From assembly GCF_000002235.5 (NCBI RefSeq), contig NW_022145599.1:25504879-25568878 (forward strand): 64,000 nt of DNA, read 5' to 3'. The DNA is from Strongylocentrotus purpuratus. Taxonomy: Eukaryota > Echinodermata > Echinoidea > Camarodonta > Strongylocentrotidae. This document shows, piece after piece, positions 13,401-26,900 of the stretch. The notes under the pieces were generated by a model, which worked only from the letters and a program-made list of their open reading frames with translations, searched no databases and was not told the origin of the DNA. A program made the position numbers and the translations under genes. Position 1 is the stretch's first letter; the number at the start of each line of letters is the position of its first letter.

Positions 13401-16400
13401 TATATTTTACAAAGTTTTGAAGTCAAGTCTTACGAAGTTTCATCCAAAGTGACGAACTTGCTTTTTACGAAACAAAGTCTAAGGTAAATCCAAAGCTCTT
13501 CTTTTTGTAATATAGAAAATCACAGAGAAAGGAATTTGTTTTAAGTATTATCACCAGACATGGAACCACTGCCCCATAAAAACTATATCTTACAAAGTCT
13601 TAGAGCCAAGTCAAGCCAACGCATGCGAACAAAAATGAGCAAGATCAAGGCCCCGTCTGATTAAAGAGTTGATATCAATTGCAACTATGAACATGAGAGA
13701 TAGGAGACTGCAAACTTGTGGTTGATCGGAGGATTTGCAATTGATTTGGATCAATCACAATTCTTGATAGACAACAACAATGATATTGGCATTGGTATTT
13801 ATTTTCAATATCACAATATTAAAAACAATACATAGAAAATGCATGTACATATAATGGTATAGTGAATGGCCGGATAACCCATTCAGCTTTGTTAGTAAAA
13901 CAAAACTGTTCTTCCCTGGGGTCCAGGAATTAAGATATCAACAGTTATTATACAACATACAATACAACATAAAATGATATAATTTGAATACATATAAAAC
14001 CTAAAACATATTAGAGAAGCATAAACACCCCCCCCCCATTCCAAGCATGTTCCATGCCAGATCAGAGCAGTTTCTTAAATTAAGATTTTTGCAAAAAGTT
14101 TTTAAGCTGTTGGATAGCTTAATAGTTAACGGTAGGCCATTGTACTCACGTGAGCCTTTATACACAAACATTAATACGACAGCATTCACTCTTTGGTTTG
14201 GGGAGTTTCTTGATGCTTGATGCGAATAGCCTTTTTGTTCATAGTTAAGGCTACTGTAGAACTGGAAACATCTGCAGCTTAAAACTTTTTAATGAATTGT
14301 AAATGACAGCAATTTTCACGCAAGGAACTTTTGCAAATTACACAAATTCACTGTTGTGTCAGTTATAATTCAATAATTTCACAGCATGACACTTTCCCAA
14401 AACTGAACTACTTGCATAATTTTGCAAACATTAGATGCCTGCAAAATGTCCTGGTATTAAAGTAACTCTTTATTGTGAAGGTCACAAACTCAATAAAGAC
14501 GGGTCTAACATACTTTGGCACAACTGTAAAGATGGTTAATAGACTGAAACTCAAATTATAAGGATTTGAGAATACATGAGAGTATAACTACAAATTATGA
14601 AAGTGATACCTTTTCAATATTAGCACTTAAGCTTTGATCAAAAGTTCTACTACGGATAATTTTTTGACATCCTTGTTATGATAATATAATGATAGTAATA
14701 TTGGCTTCTTGTATACAAGCATAACAAAATATCAAACCCATTTACACCTGGGTGAAGAGTGGCAAATTGAGATCATACTTGTGCAGGGCTGGGATTCAAA
14801 TCTTTGATCAAAGATGTGTAGTCAGGTGACTTATCCTTTAATACAGTTATGATACACAAGCGATTATACTACTACCGTTAATACGTGTACATTGGTTTTT
14901 CAGACGATGGAAAAAAGAAACCTTGTTTTTCATTTCGAGATTATATAATACATGTGTACTACTACCATAAGTACGTGAAAATTGGTTTTCTAGATGATGA
15001 AAAAATACACCTATATTGCATTTCGAGGTTTCAATGAGAAAAAAAGATAATATAATAATTAACAAATGCCGTTTATATTTGTTTATGTGTCAAAATCTAC
15101 AAATGTGATACTTCAATTAATCATGTGTAGTAAAGAATTAAGCTGCACTGATATAGATTTACCAGAAGGCTTAGAGTTCATTTTTCCTTAAAATGTCTTG
15201 AAAGTTTTAATTGGATGATATGTCTAATGATTTGTTTTTCCCTATGCAATATTTTGTGTTTTGTGAGTTTCTAATTCCTGCATCATCATTTGATTTAATT
15301 TATCAGTTTCGCATTGTTGAGCATATGATAATGAACATTTCCTGATAATAAAGGCTTTTGTGACTCACCATTACTATTTTGTTTGCGTTCCTGAATCAGT
15401 TGATTACTTTGAAATGAATTTAATAGGAACAATATGATCACACCAGTTGCTGAAATATAATATACATATATGAATATTGCTTTCTTATGTGACTCACTAT
15501 CATTACTATTATTTTTGTTTTCCGGCCACATTTGATAGACGGAAATTGTATTCAATATCATCAATATGGCCAGACCAATCCCTGAAATATAATATAAGAT
15601 TATTGCTTTCAAATTATGTGACTCATCATTACTATTGTTTTTGCGTTCCTGCCTTAATTGATAGAAGTGAATTGCATTCCGTATGAACATCCTGATCAGA
15701 TTAGCTATCGTAATATAATATATGATTATTGCTATCAAAAAGGGTTTGTACATTTTGTTGGCATTCGTTGATGTCGTGTGTGATGTTAAGGTATAGTTTG
15801 AAGTGTTCGAAGACTGACTTTTCTCGCCCAGATCTTGGGTTTTGTCAATAGAAATTGTTGATGTTTCTGTTGATATGGTTGGACATGGGTCACTGCTAAT
15901 GGCATCATCTAGATACAATGCAGTATCATTACATTCACATCTTTCTTTGTACTCAGTCAAAGCGGAAGAGCAACAAAATACTGGCTGATTTGTTGTAATG
16001 TTTATCTTCTGTTTCAAAGTTGTGTCAGTTTCAGTAGGATCAGTTAGGGGAGGAATCCATACACCATCCTGATAGCATTCAATCTTCCCTGATAGACTCC
16101 CAACCTTGGCTGTACAGTCTATTGAGACCCAGTCTCCACCCTTTTCTTCACTCACATCACATGATGCCTTACCAGGAGGATAGTCTATTTGCAATTCAAC
16201 TCTTGTTGTGTGATCAGCAATTGACTGCCCGTCCTTGTAAACCAATGAGATGTATTTCCCTGCATCAAATCTCATTAGATTAGTTATTGTAAGATCCAGA
16301 GAGCAGTTTCCATTTTTGTTTCTATTATGCACTTTGAATCTATGGAGCTGAACTCCAGGCAACAACAACGTTGACCCATCTGTCAATTTATAAAATGGGA

Positions 16401-19400
16401 CTCGGTTCGAATGCTGTAATGTGACTTCTGTGCTGTCACATGGGTATGGGAAATGTAAGGTTGCTTCTTGCCCTTGCATTAAGGATACTGCCGTAACTTG
16501 GTATCCATCTACAAGAAGTATTGTGATGAAAGGAAGAATTTTGCCATAGTGCATTTAAATACAGCCTTCTTTCCAAACTTTAACATGGTTATCTGTGATT
16601 AAAGACAGATTCCTTATATTACAGTCTGTGGGAAATCTAATTTACAAAATAAAAGTTAGAAATGAACGTATCGAAGGAAAAAAGTGATTGGTAGAACTGT
16701 ATTTGTAGTGTATTATTTGAAGCAATATGCTAACCTTTAATATGACAACCTCCAAGTGGTCCAATCTGTTTCAAGTAATGTCATCAAAGCAATACTTGCA
16801 ATGCCTTAGTGCTCTGCAAGATTGAAGTCCATGTCCATCATAATATGTGAATCGGTCGACTGCTGTTACAATGTCACCAACTAGAGAAACGTCCTAGTGC
16901 ATGACAAATTCCTTTCCAGAAAAAATAATCTTGGTCAAGATTACTGGATTTTGACAGACATTCAATGAACATATATGACCAGTTGGTTTTATCACAAAAC
17001 AGGAATGTTCAGTGTTTCCTGATCAGTTCATGGTAATGTTTAACTGCATCTCAAAATTGACTGTTGAATTATTCACTTGAGTAGCTAACTCACTTATTTT
17101 CTGTTGGTTTGATCTGAAACCATCATATTCTACAAGAACCGGATTTAGATCAATTGAATAGAACTAGACTGCTGTTTCCTTTTTAGCATTTGGCGTTGTG
17201 GTTCCTCTATTTCAGCTCCAAAATTCTGAATATCAAAAGAATCCTTCCTGAGAGAACTACACATTGACAGCTGGTCCTGGAAGAAAACAAAGGAGAAAAA
17301 CTGTACAAATCAGAAATGTTTGCTAACTTTGGGAATGAGAGGTTTAGATTTGCATATGGTTCAGTATATAATTGAGCCACAGTACTAACTTTTTTGCAAA
17401 TTGCAATTTTTTTCATGCCTTGAAATGGCTGTCATTGATTTGAAAAAGTCTATTTTTTTCTCCCAGTAGTTTGGAACATGGTCTGGTATTCGAGAGAAGG
17501 AGGGGGGGGGGGGGTGTCTGGAAGAAGGCACTACCAGAACACACTGACACAACTCGAAGTAGTAGGATTGGAAGTGGAATTTTATTTCCCACTTGCGCCA
17601 ATCTGTATTAAGTTTGATACAAAGAAGACAAACTTCTGCAAAAGAAGGAAATAACAAAAGAAAGAACATAAATAAATACATGTTCAAAACCTCTTCATGA
17701 AACACAATTGGAAATCAAAAGTAAATTAAGAAAATCCTCTTATACTCTATCAAAGCATAAGCCAACAATAAATGTATATCACTTAAAACCAAGTCAATGA
17801 TCCTTTAATATTCATTGAGTTAATAATAAGAATCAAATAATGTTTGTGTTCAAAACTATTTATTACACTCTACCATCCTGACTCACCCAACTAGGACTGC
17901 TAACAACTATTTGTTGCTACGAAGACAAACAATGGTACCAGCTTCCTCTACTCAAATGCTGGAATATAAAACAAAGACAATATCACTACTTACCATGAAT
18001 ATCTAGTTAACTAAACCATCAAATTATTATTATCAAAACATTATGTTGCGATAATATACTCATAATCATAGCAATTTAAATCCTATTTATGATCATAAAA
18101 ATGCATTAAATTCATTAATACGCAGATGAATAATGTTGTATCCATACTCAAATTGCCATTCTTTGTTATAGAATAACTGAACCAAATAAATCAAAAACTG
18201 AAACAAAAGAAATAAATAAATCAAAATATAATTAAAAATTAAAATGAAAATATCACTTCAACTTCCAACACTATTAAAGGATTTAGATTTAGATATATAT
18301 ATAGAGAGAGATGTTAACAATTTTTCATACCTCCATAGAGCACCAGAACTCTTTCTCATCTCAACAACTGTTTAACCCCTATAGCTTCATCCACGAAAGT
18401 AACTCCTAAATGAATGGAAAATACACCATCTCCTAATAAACTCTACTCTCTAGTAATAGTATAATATAATTTATATCAACAGGCAACACCAACCTACTGC
18501 AATAAGTAGACTCATATAATGTCTAACTATAAACCATAAACCCTTCCCATGGAGGCTGCCATCTTGTTTGTTTACAATTGAGTACCCCCTCTTGTTTTAG
18601 AATATTGCTTACTGACAGCGCAACACAGTCTTGACTGACCTTAAAATGACTCTGTAACAATGTGGAAGGTTGATGAAAAAAATGCGAAATTTTTTAATGA
18701 AATGTTACTATTCATATTCCTTCTACTGTACACTAACCCTCTAACATGCAAAAAATCCTGAAAAAATTCTCAAATCACAAAAATATTTATGGTTTTCTTT
18801 GAAGGTGTCACTGTGCACGCGACACCCTCTAACAGTAAATTCTCCCAACCCACTTTTGAATTTTCCCAACCGCTTTTCCATGAAAACAAGAAATAAGATA
18901 GACTTTTAAAAATCTTTCAATACTTAAATGTCTGGAATGGTATATAGAGCCAAATTCCTTACTTTGTGACGATTTAAATTCACCTAAAGTGTACTTGTAT
19001 TAAAATTATAATGTATAGTTGGGAAAATTAAGGAATCGATCAGATCAGTTTTTCCCAGTTTTTATCATTAATAATGGTCTGTTTTCAATCGAATTTTTAG
19101 ATTATCTTTAATTGTACATAATTTAAGGCACTACCTAATTAGCACGATTTTCTCTCATCTGAACAATGTTACCGAGTCCCTTTAAAGCTGCACCAATCAA
19201 ATATCTCTATCTAATCAAATCGCTCCATAATTTCCTCAGTACACTACCCTAGCTACAGTATTCAATACCATATTAACGCTTAACTATATAACTACATGTA
19301 CATGTTACAGATGTACATATAGATGTGTTATCAGCTATAGAACAAAGACTCATGGTAATGCACGACAGCTCTACTCTACCGCACACAAACTATATACTCT

Positions 19401-22400
19401 CAACTCCCTGCCCTATAACTACACAGTGATACAATCGTTTCACTATTATTACTTCATTTTCTTTCATTCTTTCTACTCAATATCAATAATGACATGACTA
19501 TATTTCTTATTCTACACAATAATAAACATCAATTAACATACCTCGACAGAATACTGGAAACTCTACTGCAAAACTGCTAGTCTCTGATTGTCAATTAATC
19601 CACTCTCCTCAAGCATTTGGTTGAACAATGCCACAACCGGTATTCTTTCTGCTCTAATATAATATTCTTCCGCCTAAATTAATAAATAATGTATTAATTC
19701 TGCAACCTGTATATTTCTAACCAAAGATATGTTTAATAAAACATACAATCAATGACCTGCATTTCCATTAACAATCAATATTCAGTATAACAACTCTCTC
19801 AATTTGAACTATTTAGTCTGTGGATTGAATATGCGTACTGAGGCAAAGTACGCAGGCCACTCTTTGCCCTTAAAGGTTAAACAAATCAAGTTCATTCACT
19901 ATAGGCACAGAACTCTTATATACGAAGAACGCTCATCCCTATTCACAATGCACAGATCGAGGTGTGGCGTACTCGCTGGGAGATACGCTCGAGTGCACAC
20001 GCCGCCATTTTGCTGGGTCCTCGATCTTTTCAGCTATCAAAGCCCGGCCAGTCGAACATAATGCACACGATGACAGTTAAAAGCTTTTCTGATATTCTTT
20101 TCAAGGCATTGTGATATCGTCTTAGCTGCACTTCAAATTTGAAGTCGGCTTTTTTAGTCATATATCAATTAATGGCATGAGTTATCTAATCTTATTAGAA
20201 GTTGAATTTGGTTCTCTTTCATGCCAGACCAAGATAAAACAAAAAAGTTAACTTTTTAAAATCCTCTTTCAAGATAGGCCTACTAAACAGCTTCTTTTTG
20301 ATATCATATTTTTAGGGGGGGGACATTTATTCATAGAGTTCACTGATACTAAATTATTCTCGTCCAAAGTGCCAATTAAGACCCCTTCCACACACATGCA
20401 CGCATGTCATTCTTCAATAAACATATGCTAGCACATGTCCACTCAATCACCTTCATACATTGTACATATCACAACAAAAGCATGCATTAAAAAAAACATA
20501 AGCAACAAAAAAAATATGCGAAGAAGAGAGAAGTAGGCAAACTACATGTACACTGTATGACATACTGTTTCACGCAATCCTGAAATAAAATTTGAAAGAC
20601 ATGATGTCATTGGTATCCACCAAATTCTTATGTTTATTCTTTCAAAATGAATTAAAGTTCACAATATTAATAAACAACTATAATGTAAATATGGTATAAA
20701 GCGTAACAAATGGCGAAACATTGGCAAGTAATAAATTAGAACAATTAGTCAATGCATATTTACTACCACGAGTAATAAATGATGATTACGGTTCTTGTTT
20801 TATGATCATCGTACACATAAGTTTCTGCAAACATTTTTTCATATAATTCTGTGGCATGAATTGGCACAACAAAGGCAAGTAAAGCATATTACCACAGAAA
20901 CTCAACTTATACCGTTTCAGTCTACATGTACATACATGAGCAACCAACCAATTATCTGCATTTATAGATTTCATTTACAAAATAAAAGAAAACAGTGCTG
21001 CAAAGTGCAAACTTCTCTTTACACATATCAATTTCCATTTTTCTGGGTGATTTAGACTTAGCAGCAAATTAGAACTGGAAATACTACTTGGCAGTTGAGT
21101 TATCACACCGATATCAATTTTGAGGGGATGAACAATAAAATTGACCTGGTACTGACTATATTTCATTGGACATAATGTACTTTGAAGATAAACAAAACTG
21201 TAGTGAGAAAGTATGCATCCTAAATAAAACAGATATGTCCTAATAATGACGTTCAACAAATTTCTTGAAAACGATATTGCATCACACTAAATTGAGCACA
21301 CCTCATATCAATCTTCACTTAGTAAAACTGTACAATATTATAGTATTAATGACTGCTTTGAGAGAAATAGTTGATTTTAAACGCTCAAGGGAAGGTTAGA
21401 ATTGTGCTATTGCCCGAGGCGTGCCCTTGAGCGTATAAAAACAACTATTTCTCGAATATTAAAGCAGTCATTAATACTTTTATATGCCGAAAACAAAAGA
21501 GTCAACTAATGACAACACCTTGGCCTTTCTCTAGTTTATCTGCACGGTTGTTTTTTTATGAGTGTATCTTTGAGAGTAGACTAGATCTAGATTCTAGTCT
21601 AAGCAAGATAGTTTTACAATTTTGGGGGTGGGCCGGCCCTGTGGGGAATATGAAGAAGAACCTGCGCTTTCATATGACACCTCACTTATTGAGTATCACC
21701 TTCAGGATCACAACAGAGAAAGGTTTGAATCTCGAATTGAAAAAAAAATGACTTTTTGTGCATGGTCGCGCAATGCACGTAGACTGCATTGCGTGCAATC
21801 TCTATGGGAAGAATTTTAACACACAACATCGGGCGCGTGATCAGACATCCTGACTACTAGATATATTTTCGTCCAAGTCTATGCTTTTTCAGCAACTAAA
21901 CGAACATGTTTATGGATAATTTCACGTACCCTTTTTGTTGTTCTTGTTGTCAGCTAGTCTTGCATTTGATAAGTTGAAATCTTGGGAGAGTTTCTTAATT
22001 TAGCCATTTTTGTCTTGTTTGGAATTGTCTTGTCTTGTATGAAAATACCGACCGATTCTTCGCACACGTACGGTATCCTCGATCGCTCAAACCATTTTTT
22101 AACATGTAAACCTATGGGTAACCATGGTTACTGGGATTTTAGAACTATCTTTTTAAACTAATACATGGGTTTGGAATTTTACCGGGAATTTTACAGGAAT
22201 AGTTAAAGTTTATGAATGCAATTTCGACCAATCAGATGGCTGGATTTCTTAAGTGAGGTATATAAAACAAAATATATAGAAATATTAGGTTACATACATG
22301 TATGTACATTATTATAGCAAAATAAAGGCAAGTTAAGTAAATTGCCACAAACTTAAACATCAAAATAGTGACAAAAGTATGTAATCAACATGTATCAATA

Positions 22401-23903
22401 ATCAACAAATCAATTGTACAGTGTATGAAACATAGCACGAACTTCTTCTATAACAACAACAAAAATGACATAAAAAAAATGCCAGAATCAACACATTACA
22501 AGCATCCACTCGTGGCAAAAACCTGAAGATCATAATACCTAGGTACAATATGGCAAAACAAAGGCAAGTTAATTGTCACAGACTTGAACATCATTTCAGT
22601 GACAAAAGTATGTAAACAACATGTATCAATACAGTAGATTTGCGGGTGCACCATGTAAGAGAGAGAGAGAGTGTTGATGAGTCCTGAAAAGGACTCTGAC
22701 TCAGTAATCTTTCTTAATTGGGGGTGTGGTAGTCCTGAAAAGGATCTTTCTTAACATAAAATTCTAAGGAGAACTATAGCGGTTGGAGAGGAACAACAGC
22801 ATCCCCTTCCTAGACGTTCTCGTTACCAAATCACCTTCCGGCAAGCCCGCTCATCAAGTCTACAGGAAACCCACACACACCGATAGATATCTTCACTAGA
22901 TCCTTCCACCATCCATCCGTACTACAATCAGTCCCCAACGCCCTCATTCGCCGAGCCCATCAACTCAGCAATGCAGACCATCAAGGAAATCCAGCATGTC
23001 ACCACAACCCTAGCTAACTGGGATCAACAAATACCCAAGACATAAGATCAAATCCAAGACTCCCGCCACCAAGCCCGCAGCCAACACCACCCCTGAAGAG
23101 AACCAACCCGCAGCTACACCACCGAAGCAAACTATTGTTCTTCCCTATATCGGTCAAGCCTCTCACAAGATTCAACGTATCCTTCAAGCAGTAGACATCC
23201 AAGTTCGACACAGTTCCTCCAACAAACTCCATTCGATACTCCACTCCCACAAAGACAAGCATCAAAACCACAAGAAAGCTGAAGTCTACAAAATACCATG
23301 CGAATGTGAAAAAGTGTACATTGTTGAAACGGGGAGAAATCTGGAAACAAGACTCAAGGAGCACAGAACCAGCTGCAGACTCAGCGATTGGGATAAGTCC
23401 GCAAACACGCCCAGCAACACGAACACGTCGAATGGGATAACAGTCATCTTATCTCCATAATGAAGCACTGGCATACACGCCGCGAATCCGAGAAGCCATC
23501 GAAATTCACCGCCACAACACCGTGCCCCAAGATTCAGGACTATACATCAACGACATCTGGAAACCCCTCATCAACAAGTACCCGGTCACTCCTCCTCCAC
23601 CACCGCCTCCAGCACCGCCCTCACCACCCCGACAGACACCCGTACATCAACCACCGCCACCCGCCGAACCCCCAAAGCAGCCGCCAGCCTCACAGCTACA
23701 ATACACAGCAGACGACAACAGACTACAACGCCGCCTACGTCGGGGACACACACAGCGTCTCGCCGACAGCACACCCCACTCATCGACTCCAAAATCTCCT
23801 AAGTCCGCAACTCGAAAACTCCAGCCCAGACGGACAGTCAGACGTACCAGCCGACCAAGTAAGATTACTGAGTCAGAGTCCTTTTCAGGACTCCTCAACA
23901 CTC

Positions 23904-23939
<36 letters not shown>

Positions 23940-26900
23940 ACACATGGTGCACCCGCGTATCTACTGTATATCTACATCACCATGCAAGCCGACACTTACA
24001 AGCAGCATCTAACATGTATCAATAATCAACAACTCAATTGTACAGTCAGTGTATGAAACATAGCACGAACTTCTTCTAACATATTGGACTAAATATTGAT
24101 AAAGTCACCACCAAAAATTTGCGTTGTATCTTTAAATGAGACATTGTGATAAACAGACTGAAAAATATCACTGAGTTACTTTAGAGCATTAATAAAATGA
24201 ATTCAACAAAAAATACAAGTACATAATACATATCATATCCTTTTATAACTGTATCCTCAACCTCAAGCTTGGAGATTTACATAATTCATGGATGAGAAAA
24301 TATGTTTGCGAATGAGCTTGTGATTAGGATTGAAAATTCACTGTTCAATGGCACATGACAGTCAGTTCCTGTGAACAGAATTTGTATTTGTTGTCTAAAA
24401 GTTAAACTACAAAATGCGATCAAAAATGTAAGGATTATGCAATCTACCATAAACACTGATGCTTAAACAACACCAACTTCAACAATTGCTTGCGGATAAC
24501 TGGTCCACTGATTTTTTCAGTCTGCTGTTTTGCCAGATGATGCATGCGGATTTGAGAAAAGCTGCAGCTATTCCCTTTACTAGGAGAAATACATGATTAC
24601 AGTCTGCTGGCGAGTCAAACATGTGATCAGACAACGAAGAAAAGATACTGCCATGACCAACTTCTTCAAGAACTGCTGTGCAAAAAGCATGCGGGAGGCC
24701 ATGTGATTATGGGAGATTACCACTGGTTACTTTCAAAAGTCGCTGCAGGCATCTCTCTGCTGTGTCACCCACCTTTATGACATCTGGCGCAGGCCTCACA
24801 AGCCCTCCTCTATCTTTCTTTTCAAGAAAGCTGCCCTTCATGAGTTCACCAGTTGTGAGGGCCTCGGCACACTCTTCGCATTTCAACTGCCTCCGTATCA
24901 TTCTAACTGTGTATCCTGCTATGTAAGGAATTACTGCCATCTTGTAGGCTGATAGTTCACTGAAGTTTGGGATGTCGGCATAGTCATGATCAGTAGCAGT
25001 AGGACGTCTAACTGACAGGTCATACTTTAGGATAAGGTGCAAGTCATTATCCGTATCGCTAGAGTCTCTAACCTTGTTTTGGTGACTGGATACATGCAGG
25101 ATAGTTGTGCTATCCTGTGCAATGCAGTTCCCTCCAACTCCCTTTATTTCATGTCAGATGATCATTTTCTTGTAGGAGTTAGTGAATTCGCGAGCTGTGG
25201 GATTATTATTGGCTCCTAGCGATGATCTCATCGCACAAAAGAACAACTCCAGGTGGTCTTGACTCATCTTGTAAGTAAGTACTTCAGCTTGGGACTTTCT
25301 GCTGCTACCAAATGATCATACATGAAGATTGCACTCTTGATGCCAATCAGAAAGCCAAGGAATGGGGTCTTGCGTGGTGTGAGGTACATGAGTTTGCCAT
25401 GAGCATCTGTGATGGAGCTGAGGTAGCTGTATTTTGCATCTGTCATGAATGGTCTCCAGAAGTGTTCATTTTGTGGACGAAGAGGAGCTTTGAAGTTGCG
25501 TGCTAATTAATGGATTCCGTGAGTTCAGTACATCGAAGAGATAATCTACTTTCATAATGAACCGTGCTGTGGCACTGCAGCCCTTGAACTGACGAAGTCC
25601 CTGCTCCTCAAGAAATTCTAGAGCATCAGCGACACTCCTGCTCAGAGTTTGAGCGGCAATGTTTACTTTCATTTTCTGTTTTTGCCACTGGATGTGGGCA
25701 CTCATTATTGTTGCCTAATCGCAAGCCTTCATCTTCCTGCAGTTTATGCAGCTCCTTCACAGTCCCACTTGATAGACTTCCCCTCGTCATCCTTCAAGAT
25801 CCCATTTGATGCCAGGGCGTTTCTCATTAGTTTGAGCATGTGACAGATACCTAGAAAGACACTGACACGGTGATCTGGGTTGAGTGGGTGGGGGAATGAG
25901 GGAACAAGGTCAGGCACTTTCATCGATGCTCCTAATGTTTCCGACATTTTCACGTGACATGATGGCCCATCACAAGTCAGAGATTCGATGAAGATTCCAA
26001 TATCTGCAAGCTTACTCAGGCCCTGCTGAACGAGATTTGCACGGTCAACTCCTGTCATGCTCTTTATTAATTTAGTGGTACCACCATAAAGACAAGAGCT
26101 TCTGTTGCAACTGGATTTTTGTCATCCTCACATTCTGTTCCGACATCAACGTAACCATGGAATCTGGTACCATATCCCACTGAATATGCTTCTTTAATGA
26201 CATCTCATCCAGCATCAGGGCACACACAAGTTCATGTCCATTTGCCTTTGCCTCCTTAGCCTTACGTTCAAGTGTACAGAATGCCTCCGCTATAAATCCT
26301 GGTTTACCGGCTATACCATTTCCGGATGACAGATGGGTGGGGTAATTGGAGGTCAAATGTCTTGCAAACCTATATGCCTTTGCAGAGTAGAAGTTTAAGG
26401 TCAGGGCAAAAGCTCGCATTGAAGGAAATACTTTTCCTTGGACGTTACATCTTTGCTCTTTGACTTGACACATCTCTTCATTATTTCTGCTGGCATATCA
26501 CACGTCTTTTTTAACATTTCAAACCCCTGTTCTGTCAGATAATTCTTCTCCTTCAGTGTCTTCACAACTTCCTGTAGAGAAACAACCCTTTTCTTCAGTG
26601 TCCGTGCTTTGGCTTGAGTTGTCTTAAGTCGTTTTTTCATGGAGGACAGCTTGTCATACGCCTTGTCTAGCTTCCGCTTCACACTTCTTGGGCTTTCTTG
26701 GATGGATTATGTATGATCTTGTTCTGCACGACATCTATTTCGAGGAGTTTAGGGGACTGCATTCACCATGGACACACTGACGTCTTCAAGTGGTTTGGGT
26801 CTGACCGGTGTACTGCATTCGTGTCCACGATATGCCAGCTCCTTACTTGAACACTCTCCAGAGCGAAAGTTGGAGTCATTTTTCTGTTAAGGATTGTGGT

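Noticed and set aside
14050-14189. Minus-strand peptide NGLPLTIKLSNSLKTF resembling a LINE C terminus
   Set aside because: Too short and without neighbouring support; it may be chance.
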